From assembly GCA_001775445.1 (NCBI GenBank), contig MEWV01000012.1, positions 1 to 6,397 of the forward strand: DNA of 6,397 bases, written 5' to 3'. This document shows positions 1 to 5,669 of this stretch, in pieces. Position 1 is the first letter of the stretch. The number at the start of each line of letters is the position of its first letter. The notes beneath the pieces were generated by a model, which worked only from the letters and a program-made list of their open reading frames with translations, was not told where the DNA came from and did no database searches. Source of the DNA: Candidatus Adlerbacteria bacterium RIFCSPHIGHO2_02_FULL_54_18 (GTDB lineage: Bacteria > Patescibacteriota > Minisyncoccia > Phycocordibacterales > SBAW01). The translations under genes were made by a program, and so were the position numbers.

Positions 1-1123
1 TCGTGCCCTCGGCGATAGCAGCGGCGATAAGGTACGCCAGCCCGCCGCGTAGGTCGGGACTCTCTAGCTCTTTGCGGCTAAGAGAGCGCGGACCTTTTAT
101 CAAAATTTTATGCGGATTCATTACGGTGATGTCGGCCCCCATGCGGACAAGGTCGTCGGTGTAGCGGAAGCGCCCGTCAAATATCGTTTCCAGTATAGTG
201 GCCTCGCCCTCGCACTGCGTCAGAAAGACCGCCATCGGCGCCTGCAGGTCGGTGGGAAAACCCGGATACTCGTGCGTGCGCACCGACACCGCCTTGTACG
301 GTCCTCCACCTTTAATCAAGACAGTATCCTCTCCCACTTCAAGCTTGACTCCCGCCCGGCGCAAAAGTGTGAAGAGGGCACCTAAGTGCTTGGGCTCACA
401 GCGCGTCACTCGCACTTCATCACCCGCAAGCGCCGCGAGGAGAATAAAGCTTCCGGCCTCTATCCTGTCGGGAGGGACGACATAGGGCTTGCCCTCCGCG
501 CGCAGGAGTTTGCCGCTGTTGCCGTGGATAGTAAGCGTGGAGCTGCCCGCGCCCTCAATTGTGGCCCCGCAGGCGTTGAGATATCCTATAAGGGTCACTA
601 TCTCGGGCTCCATCGCCACGTTTTGCAGTACCGTCTCCCCTTCCGCCAAGGTGGCTGCGAGCATGAGCGTCTCGGTTGCAGTGACCGATACGGACGGAAA
701 AAATATCCGAGCGCCCGTGAGTTTACCCGATATAGTAAAAAGGTCGTCCTTCTCTTCGACCGTAGCGCCAAGTGCGCGGAATCCTTGCAAAAAGAGGTCT
801 ATGGGTCTCTCACCAAGCACACATCCTCCGGGGAACGGAAAGGTGGCGCTTCCGTAGCGCGCAAGTGTTGGACCGGTAAGGATGATTGAGGCGCGTAAAC
901 GCTCGGCAATTTCTTTTTTCAAAACAGGCAGTCCGCCCGCGAGCAACTCCTGCATGCGCTTGACATCTTCTATGTCCGGCACATTTTCGAACCGCACTTC
1001 GTCTTCAAACAATACAGACATGGGTATGGCGGCCACGATGGCGTTTTTTGCGCCCTTGACCGCTATTTCTCCGCGCAGAGCCCTCTGCCCCGCAAGCCCC
1101 TCCACGACGAATTTACTTTTCAT
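1..1123 (-). CDS. murA: UDP-N-acetylglucosamine 1-carboxyvinyltransferase (MurA), 3' end cut by window edge
   Basis: Cytoplasmic enzyme of the first committed step of peptidoglycan synthesis: it transfers enolpyruvate from PEP to UDP-GlcNAc. Translating the minus strand from ATG at 1123 gives 374 residues with no stop before the edge. Visible signatures are KGAKNA (Lys26, Asn27, matching E. coli Lys22/Asn23), RASI-x-TGP-x-LAR (77-89), PGGCVLGERPID with the PEP-reacting Cys101 (E. coli Cys115), YPGFPTDLQA with the catalytic Asp292, and a final LRGGLAYLIAAAIAEGT. About 35-45 C-terminal residues should lie left of the window. Retained Cys predicts fosfomycin sensitivity (inference). Compared with E. 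coli MurA as I remember it, about 18 residues are missing between the RMQELL helix and RASI, where a beta-hairpin usually sits. The start overlaps the upstream small gene by 11 bp and has no clear ribosome binding site, so translational coupling is likely. Confidence 0.96.
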   Translation of the reverse strand, partial: MKSKFVVEGLAGQRALRGEIAVKGAKNAIVAAIPMSVLFEDEVRFENVPDIEDVKRMQELLAGGLPVLKKEIAERLRASIILTGPTLARYGSATFPFPGGCVLGERPIDLFLQGFRALGATVEEKDDLFTISGKLTGARIFFPSVSVTATETLMLAATLAEGETVLQNVAMEPEIVTLIGYLNACGATIEGAGSSTLTIHGNSGKLLRAEGKPYVVPPDRIEAGSFILLAALAGDEVRVTRCEPKHLGALFTLLRRAGVKLEVGEDTVLIKGGGPYKAVSVRTHEYPGFPTDLQAPMAVFLTQCEGEATILETIFDGRFRYTDDLVRMGADITVMNPHKILIKGPRSLSRKELESPDLRGGLAYLIAAAIAEGT

Positions 1124-1388
1124 GCTTCTTTGGATTTATCTCCCACCAGAATTTTTTGGAAAAGTCCTTCGCTTTGTCGCATATGCTGCGCAAGTAATAG
1201 AGGTCTTTGGTGGGGATAGCGACAAGCAGCCGCCCCATCCGCGGCATAGTAAGCGGGGACAGCCCGTCTCGCCTACGTGAAGAATTGAGCCGCTCCATAA
1301 AATAATGCATCAACTCCCCGCGTTCGGTTGCCCGCTCATTTTCGCCGCGGGACGGCTCCCCGCCCATATGCTGCTTGATATGCTGCAT
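1113..1388 (-). CDS. small conserved-looking hypothetical protein upstream of murA (about 91 aa)
   Basis: I do not recognise this gene. From ATG 1388 it encodes 91 residues; starts at 1367, 1310 (65 aa) and 1298 are also possible. The 1310 start is preceded by a GGGGAG-like site, whereas the 1388 start fits a leaderless transcript from the candidate promoter at 1396-1424. The N-terminal third is hydrophilic and charged and could be non-coding if 1310 is used, although its third codon positions are GC-rich as in the neighbours. The C-terminal part looks folded: MERLN, then RMGRLLVAIPTKDLYYLRSI, then a basic aromatic end with KKFWWEINPKKHEK. There are no Cys pairs, transmembrane segments or signal peptide. 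It overlaps murA by 11 bp on the same strand, so the two are probably cotranscribed. That it is a gene is fairly likely; its function is unknown. A small nucleic-acid-binding or regulatory protein is possible but unsupported. Confidence 0.65.
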   Translation of the reverse strand: MQHIKQHMGGEPSRGENERATERGELMHYFMERLNSSRRRDGLSPLTMPRMGRLLVAIPTKDLYYLRSICDKAKDFSKKFWWEINPKKHEK

Positions 1389-1403
1389 ATGAACCAGTAT
1401 ATA
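1375..1403 (+). promoter_or_regulatory. candidate sigma70-type promoter for def-fmt
   Basis: TTGATA at 1375-1380 (5 of 6 to the consensus -35) and TATATA at 1398-1403 (5 of 6 to the -10) are separated by 17 bp. TATAGT at 1400-1405, with a 19-bp spacer, is an alternative -10. Transcription would start around 1409-1412, at or just before the def ATG (1412), giving a leaderless or nearly leaderless mRNA. No Shine-Dalgarno sequence is present before that ATG, which fits. Confidence 0.55.
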
Positions 1404-1424
1404 GTAGAGCAATGAAGGACCCAA
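1396..1424 (-). promoter_or_regulatory. weaker candidate divergent promoter for the small gene and murA
   Basis: On the minus strand, TATACT (plus positions 1396-1401) lies 17 bp from TTGGGT (1419-1424). The -10 is good; the -35 keeps only the TTG and lies inside the def coding sequence. Predicted start is near 1389, immediately before the ATG at 1388. The -10 elements of both directions share the same AT-rich stretch, so the two promoters could not easily be occupied together. Confidence 0.35.
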
Positions 1425-1957
1425 TACTACAGGAGGGTGACCCTGTGTTGCGCGTGGTAGCTGTCGCCGTCCCAAAAAAGGATGTTACCTCGCGCAAAAT
1501 ACGCAGCGTCATCTCAAAGATGAAGAGCGTACTCGCGCAGGAGGAGCACGGCGTTGCCATAGCCGCACCTCAGATAGGAGAGCCACTACGCCTTTTTGTC
1601 ATTTCGGGCAGCGTGTTTAAAGAAGGTCCTGAAGACGAGCGTGCGCACCCTTACAGAGTGTTTATCAACCCGACACTCACCCGCCTTTCAAAAAAGAAAG
1701 TAGAGATGTCGGAGGGTTGTCTCTCGGTGCGCGGCAAGTACGGCGTTGTTCCACGGCACGAAAAGGCGACAATTAAAGCGCTCGATGAGCAGGGCCGGGC
1801 CACTACTTACCACGGCACAGGACTCGTAGGGCATATCTTCCAGCACGAGTGCGACCATCTCGACGGCATACTATATGTGGACAAGGCCACCCGTCTGGAG
1901 AAAGACGAGGATATGAAAAGTGCGCGTGTACGAATCAAAGAAAAACATGGCCTATAA
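1412..1957 (+). CDS. def: peptide deformylase
   Basis: Metalloenzyme that removes the formyl group from the N-terminal methionine of new proteins at the ribosome exit. The 181-residue product has all three family motifs: motif I as GVAIAAPQ (47-54, usually GxGxAAPQ), motif II EGCLS (101-105) with metal ligand Cys103, and motif III HECDH (145-149) with ligands His145 and His149 and catalytic Glu146. The N terminus, ILQEGDPVLR, is the usual family opening and supports ATG 1412; there is no room for a longer product without running into the divergent gene. Length is normal. The last 11 bp overlap the fmt start, so the enzyme that removes formyl and the one that adds it should be made from one transcript. 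Motif I has Ala and Ile where Gly and Leu are common, which is tolerated in the family. Confidence 0.97.
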   Translation: MKDPILQEGDPVLRVVAVAVPKKDVTSRKIRSVISKMKSVLAQEEHGVAIAAPQIGEPLRLFVISGSVFKEGPEDERAHPYRVFINPTLTRLSKKKVEMSEGCLSVRGKYGVVPRHEKATIKALDEQGRATTYHGTGLVGHIFQHECDHLDGILYVDKATRLEKDEDMKSARVRIKEKHGL

Positions 1958-2810
1958 AAAACCACTCTTCGCTTTTTTTGGAACACCAAAGTTCTCCGTC
2001 GACGTTCTAAACGCGCTTGAGCGCCGCGGCCTCCTGCCTGCTCTCATTATTGCCGCGCCCGACAAAGCGCGCGGGCGCGGGCACGTACTCGCGCCCGCGC
2101 CCGCCAAAGAGTGGGCACTCGAGCGAGGCATCGACTGCATCACGCCTACAACTCTGCGCGACGAGGGGCTCGTCGCCGAACTTAAGAACACCGATTGGGA
2201 TGTGTTTGTTGTTGCCGCATATGCCAAGCTCATTCCCCCCTCCCTCCTCGACATCCCGCGCAGAGGGGTGCTCAATGTACATCCCTCACTTTTGCCAAAG
2301 TTCCGCGGTCCCTCGCCTGCCCTCTCGGCCATTTTGGCCGACGAACGCTCAACCGGCGTCTCTATAATGCAGATGACCGAGAGGATGGACGAGGGGCCGG
2401 TTGTGGCGGCGGCAAGCGTCGAACTCGAGGAAGAGGCGTGGCCGCCCAAGGGGAGTATGTTCGAGGAGCTGCTGGCGAGTGAGGGCGGAACCCTGCTTGC
2501 CGAGACCTTGCCGTTGTGGCTGCAAGGCACACTTGAGGCCGTGCCGCAGGATACGAGCGCGGCGACCTACACTAAAAAATTTACCGACGAAGACGCCCAT
2601 ATAAATCCGCACGGTGGCAGGCAGGACTTGCTCAAAATCCGCGCGTTCGACTCCGGACCGCGTGCCTACTTTTTTGACAAAAACAACAAGCGCATCATCG
2701 TCACCGAGGCGCAGATGCAGGGCGAACAGTTAGAAATTGTAAAAGTAATCCCCGAGGGAAAAAAAGAGATGTCGTACGCCGACTATCTGCGCGGCCAGCA
2801 CCAGCAATAA
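1947..2810 (+). CDS. fmt: methionyl-tRNA formyltransferase
   Basis: Transfers formyl from 10-formyltetrahydrofolate to Met-tRNA(fMet) before initiation. The 287-residue product opens with FAFFGTPKFS, the usual N-terminal strand and loop. The hydrolase-like catalytic domain carries NVHPSLLPKFRGPSP with Asn110 and His112, and MDEGP with Asp148, the conserved catalytic triad. The C-terminal OB-like domain (about 207-285) has KKFTDEDAHI, IRAFDSGPRAYFF and a closing PEGKKEMSYADYLRG. It is somewhat shorter than the usual 310 or so residues, mainly in the linker and tail. I chose ATG 1947 over an in-frame GTG at 1920 because it matches family length and gives an 11-bp overlap with def like that of the divergent pair. 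No good ribosome binding site precedes it, so coupling to def translation is likely. It converges on hpf with 2 bp between the stops. Confidence 0.96.
   Translation: MAYKKPLFAFFGTPKFSVDVLNALERRGLLPALIIAAPDKARGRGHVLAPAPAKEWALERGIDCITPTTLRDEGLVAELKNTDWDVFVVAAYAKLIPPSLLDIPRRGVLNVHPSLLPKFRGPSPALSAILADERSTGVSIMQMTERMDEGPVVAAASVELEEEAWPPKGSMFEELLASEGGTLLAETLPLWLQGTLEAVPQDTSAATYTKKFTDEDAHINPHGGRQDLLKIRAFDSGPRAYFFDKNNKRIIVTEAQMQGEQLEIVKVIPEGKKEMSYADYLRGQHQQ
2071..2104. repeat. GC-only 12-bp inverted repeat inside fmt
   Basis: GCGGGCGCGGGC at 2071-2082 is perfectly complementary to GCCCGCGCCCGC at 2093-2104, with a 10-nt loop. All 12 pairs are G-C, so the mRNA hairpin would be very stable about 125 nt into fmt. 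It encodes ARGRG...APAPA. No T-run follows, so it is not a standard intrinsic terminator. Confidence 0.8.
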
Positions 2811-2845
2811 AATTAAATCTTGTTGCGCAAACCGCGCAGGTAGTC
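2781..2845. repeat. 14-bp inverted repeat spanning the convergent fmt and hpf stops
   Basis: GACTATCTGCGCGG (2781-2794) pairs with CCGCGCAGGTAGTC (2832-2845) at 13 of 14 positions; the exception is a G-U wobble in RNA of one strand. A second 6-bp stem, CAGCAA (2802-2807) with TTGTTG (2820-2825), can form inside the loop, and both stop codons sit in the apical region. Each arm encodes DYLRG, one in Fmt and one in the hibernation factor. It may act as a bidirectional 3'-end structure, but neither direction has an adjacent T-tract; the nearest is a 7-T run about 15 nt past the stem in the hpf direction. Confidence 0.7.
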
Positions 2846-3178
2846 TTTAACCCGCTGGGCACTGCGCCGCACCAAATGCAAACGCTTCTTTTTGTCGCGG
2901 CTGAGCTCATTTTGAAGCTGCGCGATAGCCAGGTCTATGGCTGCGTGCATGCTCCCGCCCCAGCTCTCCGTGCGGTACAGCCCGCCGGATGCCCGCACGG
3001 TAAACTCCGCGCGGTACTTTTCGCCGTCGCGCATGGCATGGTACTCAAGCTCGACATCCACGTGCGCGGCGCTGTCCCCTTGTAAAAACTTTTCCGTGTT
3101 CCGGAGGCGCCGCTCGACATAGTCGCGCAGCTCGTCGCTGACCTCAACCCCGGTACCTTTGATATTGTAATTTTGCAT
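2813..3178 (-). CDS. hpf: short-form ribosome hibernation promoting factor (HPF/RaiA family)
   Basis: Cytoplasmic protein that binds the decoding region of idle 30S subunits, blocks tRNA and mRNA sites and preserves ribosomes in slow growth. The 121-residue product matches the beta-alpha-beta-beta-beta-alpha fold: NYNIKGTGVEVSDELRDYVERRL (strand and helix 1; residues 3-25), HVDVELEYHAMRDGEKYRAEFTV (strands; 39-61), and ESWGGSMHAAIDLAIAQLQNEL, ending in helix 2 (71-92). A basic tail of about 28 residues (KKKR, VRRSAQRVKDYLRGLRNKI) follows. The C-terminal dimerisation domain of long HPF is absent, so ribosome pairing, if it occurs, would not use that domain. Assignment to the family is firm; HPF versus RaiA/YfiA subtype is not resolved. 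ATG 3178 gives the canonical N terminus and is preceded by AGAGG, unusually close at one base. It converges on fmt. Confidence 0.92.
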   Translation of the reverse strand: MQNYNIKGTGVEVSDELRDYVERRLRNTEKFLQGDSAAHVDVELEYHAMRDGEKYRAEFTVRASGGLYRTESWGGSMHAAIDLAIAQLQNELSRDKKKRLHLVRRSAQRVKDYLRGLRNKI

Positions 3179-3203
3179 ACCTCTATACTAACAATTTTTG
3201 GGA

Positions 3204-3233
3204 TTTATATACTACTGTTGTGGCTGCGGTCAA
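3204..3233 (-). promoter_or_regulatory. candidate promoter for hpf
   Basis: On the minus strand, TTGACC (plus positions 3228-3233, 5 of 6 to consensus) is followed after 16 bp by TATATA (3206-3211), or after 18 bp by TATAAA (3204-3209). The transcript would start near 3196-3200 and carry a leader of about 20 nt before the hpf ATG. It is the best sigma70-like match in the 105-bp divergent gap. Confidence 0.55.
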
Positions 3234-3269
3234 AGTGCTCGCGCCGAGTTCTCTTGGTCGCGGTTTGAG

Positions 3270-3275
3270 TATACA
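3270..3275 (+). promoter_or_regulatory. possible -10 element for the copper cluster
   Basis: TATACA lies 8 bp before the ATG at 3284, so a transcript from it would be leaderless or nearly so, and the ATG has no properly spaced ribosome binding site. No good -35 is seen 16-18 bp upstream, which would suit an activated promoter. TTGAG occurs twice, at 3265-3269 and 3277-3281, one repeat on each side of this element. I see no CueR-, CsoR- or CopY-type palindrome. Confidence 0.3.
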
Positions 3276-3283
3276 CTTGAGCT

Positions 3284-5188
3284 ATGGATCATTCCGCTCA
3301 CGCACATCAAAGTCACGACAGGCATGCCGGCCATCATACGGAGGACTTTTTGCAAAAGTTTTGGGTAACGCTTGCGCTCACTGTTTCTATTGTTCTCTAT
3401 TCTGACTTACCGCAGGCCTTTTTTGGATGGACGGCTCCGGCATTTCCCGGCTCGATATATTTGCCGACAGTGCTAGGTTCCATCATCTTTTTCTATGGCG
3501 GATTGGTGTTCCTCAAGGGGGCGTGGAGCGAGATGCAGGTACGGTTGCCTGGCATGATGACGCTTATCGCGCTGGCGATCTCGGCTGCCTATCTCTATAG
3601 CATGTGGGTCACCATCTCCGGTGTCGGCATGACTCTGTATTGGGAACTCTCGACGCTTATTACTGTGATGCTCATCGGCCACTATATCGAGATGCGCGCT
3701 GTGCAAGGCGCGAAGGGTGCACTCCGCGAGCTTGCCAAACTTCTGCCCGATAAGGCCGAAGTTGTGCGTGACGGCAAATCGGTCATGGTGGCAATAGTAG
3801 AATTGAAGCGAGGCGATGTCGTTCTTGTGCGCCCCGGTGGCAAGGTTCCGGCTGACGGCAGCATCCTCGAGGGAGAGTCGGAGCTCGACGAGTCGCTGAT
3901 TACTGGGGAGTCAAAACCCGTAGCTAAAAGTGGCGGTGCGGAAGTTATCGCCGGTTCTATTAATGGCGACGGTAGTTTGCATATCAGAATAGAAAAACTC
4001 GGCGCAGAGACATTCTTGGCCAGCGTTATGCGCCTTGTGGCAGAGGCGGAGAGTTCGAAGTCCCACTTGCAACTTCTGTCAGACCGGGCGGCTTTTTATC
4101 TCACAATAGTGGCGGTAGGTGCCGGCGGACTTACATTCGTTATATGGCTTGCGGTGGGGAGCAGTTTTGGATTTTCAGTGGAGCGGTTAGTGGCGGTGCT
4201 CGTTATTGCCTGCCCTCACGCGCTTGGGCTTGCGATTCCTCTCGTGGCTTCTATATCGACCACGATGGCATCCAAAAACGGCTTCTTTGTTAAACGGCGG
4301 CTTTCGCTTGAGGCAGCTAGGAATGTCACTGTGGTGCTTTTCGACAAAACTGGCACGCTTACGGAGGGTAAATTCGGAGTGGTCTCTGCTTCAGACGATG
4401 TGCTTGTTGCGGCTGCAGCAGTAGAAAAGCAATCAGAACACCCAATAGGCAAAGCAATCGTGAGCGAAGCGCAAAAACGAGGCCTTGCTATTGCACAAGC
4501 GCAACAATTCAAACGCTTGGCGGGCACCGGCGCACAAGCAGTGGTGAATGGGAAGGAGGTATTTGTCGGTCATCGCGGTGGCACAGATATCGTGGTCGAA
4601 ATTGACGGTGTGTCGCTCGGCACCATCACACTTGCCGACAGTGTACGACCTGAAGCGCGAGAAGCTATTGCGACACTTCGTGATATGGGCATTACGGTCG
4701 CTATGATTACCGGGGATTCCCAGGAAGTAGCGGCGGAAGTGGCTAAAGAGTTGGATATACAAGAATACTTTGCCCGTGTGCGGCCAGAGGAGAAATCACA
4801 AAAAATAAAACTCCTCCAGTCGCAGGGAAAGAAAGTTGCGATGGTCGGCGATGGTGTCAATGATGCCCCCGCGCTTACACAGGCCGATCTTGGAATTGCA
4901 ATCGGCGCTGGGACAAATGTCGCCATAGAATCTGCAGGGATTATTTTGGTGAAAAACGATCCTCGAGATATTCCAAAAATAATCAAACTCTCGCGCCTGA
5001 CTTACTCCAAGATGATACAAAATCTCTTTTGGGCGACCGGCTACAACATCGTTGCGCTCCCGATAGCGGCTGGTGCCCTTGCCGCGTGGGGTGTTATGCT
5101 GCAACCGGCGGTCGCGGCGGTGTTTATGTCCCTCTCAACCGTGATTGTCGCATTTAACGCCATGCTCCTGCGCCGCAAACCGATATGA
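3284..5188 (+). CDS. copB: P1B-3 (CopB-type) copper-translocating P-type ATPase
   Basis: Integral membrane pump that uses ATP to move copper out of the cytoplasm. The 634-residue product has a His-rich N terminus (seven His in residues 1-18) and no CxxC heavy-metal domain. TM1-4 lie at about 22-137, then the actuator domain with TGES (207-210), then TM5-6 at about 272-328 with the metal-site motif CPH (310-312). The phosphorylated Asp is in DKTGT (354-358), SEHP (384-387) marks the nucleotide domain, and GDGVNDAP (522-529) is the hinge. TM7 carries GYN (586-588) and TM8 MSLST (615-619) with Asn625. CPH instead of CPC, the His-rich start and the YN/MSxST residues place it in P1B-3, the class linked to Cu(II)/Cu(I) export; exact ion and redox state are inference. 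The His-rich N terminus supports ATG 3284. It heads a three-gene cluster. No regulator or CopZ-type chaperone is adjacent. Confidence 0.95.
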   Translation: MDHSAHAHQSHDRHAGHHTEDFLQKFWVTLALTVSIVLYSDLPQAFFGWTAPAFPGSIYLPTVLGSIIFFYGGLVFLKGAWSEMQVRLPGMMTLIALAISAAYLYSMWVTISGVGMTLYWELSTLITVMLIGHYIEMRAVQGAKGALRELAKLLPDKAEVVRDGKSVMVAIVELKRGDVVLVRPGGKVPADGSILEGESELDESLITGESKPVAKSGGAEVIAGSINGDGSLHIRIEKLGAETFLASVMRLVAEAESSKSHLQLLSDRAAFYLTIVAVGAGGLTFVIWLAVGSSFGFSVERLVAVLVIACPHALGLAIPLVASISTTMASKNGFFVKRRLSLEAARNVTVVLFDKTGTLTEGKFGVVSASDDVLVAAAAVEKQSEHPIGKAIVSEAQKRGLAIAQAQQFKRLAGTGAQAVVNGKEVFVGHRGGTDIVVEIDGVSLGTITLADSVRPEAREAIATLRDMGITVAMITGDSQEVAAEVAKELDIQEYFARVRPEEKSQKIKLLQSQGKKVAMVGDGVNDAPALTQADLGIAIGAGTNVAIESAGIILVKNDPRDIPKIIKLSRLTYSKMIQNLFWATGYNIVALPIAAGALAAWGVMLQPAVAAVFMSLSTVIVAFNAMLLRRKPI

Positions 5189-5216
5189 ATATTCTAACGC
5201 AACTACTCTAGAAATT

Positions 5217-5669
5217 ATGAAAAACACATTACTTATAGGGGGAGCTGTCATCGCACTTCTTGTTGTCGGCGTCTGGTGGTCGCAGGGTATGCAAGCGAGT
5301 GACTCCGACGTTATCTCTCGAAACGGTATTCATTGGCACCCGACACTTGCCATCTACACCAAGGGCGTACAGCAAGAAATTCCGGCCAACATCGGCGTCG
5401 GCCTGCAGTATGAAGGTATGCCGACGTATGATTCCGGCATGCGCATGAGCGCGATACATACTCACGACGACATGCCCGTCGTTCACTTGGAATTTTCCGG
5501 AACCGTTCGCGAGAACGACCTCAAGCTCGGAAACTTCTTTCGCATCTGGGGAAAGGATATGAGCTCATTCGGCTCCAACATGCGCATGATGGTGAATGGC
5601 GTCCCGAACACGGAGTTCGAGCAGTACATTATGAGAGACGGAAATATAATAGAATTGAGGTATGACTAA
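5217..5669 (+). CDS. membrane-anchored HTHD-motif protein, probable extracytoplasmic metal-binding protein
   Basis: A 150-residue protein with an N-terminal hydrophobic helix (about 5-21) and no lipobox Cys, so probably anchored with its body outside the membrane. The body is His- and Met-bearing: HWHP (39-42), QEIPANIGVG (53-62), HTHDD (81-85) followed by VVHLEF (88-93), LGNFFRIWGK (104-113), MRMMVNGVPNTEFEQYI (122-138), and a closing DGNIIELRYD. The five His (39, 41, 81, 83, 90) and the Met cluster (68, 75, 77, 86, 115, 122, 124, 125) would suit copper binding. I recall similar small proteins in Patescibacteria and Thaumarchaeota as uncharacterised, and cannot name a family. ATG 5217 is chosen over 5145, which would overlap copB by 44 bp and bury the hydrophobic helix. 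It lies 28 bp after copB and overlaps the next gene by 8 bp, so a shared copper role is inferred from context. Confidence 0.88.
   Translation: MKNTLLIGGAVIALLVVGVWWSQGMQASDSDVISRNGIHWHPTLAIYTKGVQQEIPANIGVGLQYEGMPTYDSGMRMSAIHTHDDMPVVHLEFSGTVRENDLKLGNFFRIWGKDMSSFGSNMRMMVNGVPNTEFEQYIMRDGNIIELRYD

Noticed and set aside
386..889. 167-codon plus-strand open frame, and others at 110-857
   Set aside because: They lie antisense to murA, which carries clear catalytic motifs across the same stretch, and their translations match no family.
1389..1475. Longer start at 1475 for the small gene upstream of murA
   Set aside because: It would overlap the def start by 64 bp head to head, and the added residues look random.
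1920..1946. GTG 1920 as the start of fmt
   Set aside because: It adds nine residues not typical of the family and lengthens the overlap with def; ATG 1947 gives the canonical opening.
1952..2530. 192-codon minus-strand open frame in fmt
   Set aside because: Low-complexity Ser/Ala/Arg translation caused by GC-rich codons of fmt on the other strand; fmt motifs are continuous through it.
3238..3248. Short palindrome CTCG-CGC-CGAG as a metal-regulator operator
   Set aside because: Only 4-bp arms, common by chance at this GC content, and unlike known copper-sensor sites.
4570..4986. 138-codon minus-strand open frame in copB
   Set aside because: Shadow of the ATPase nucleotide-binding and hinge regions, with no family resemblance.
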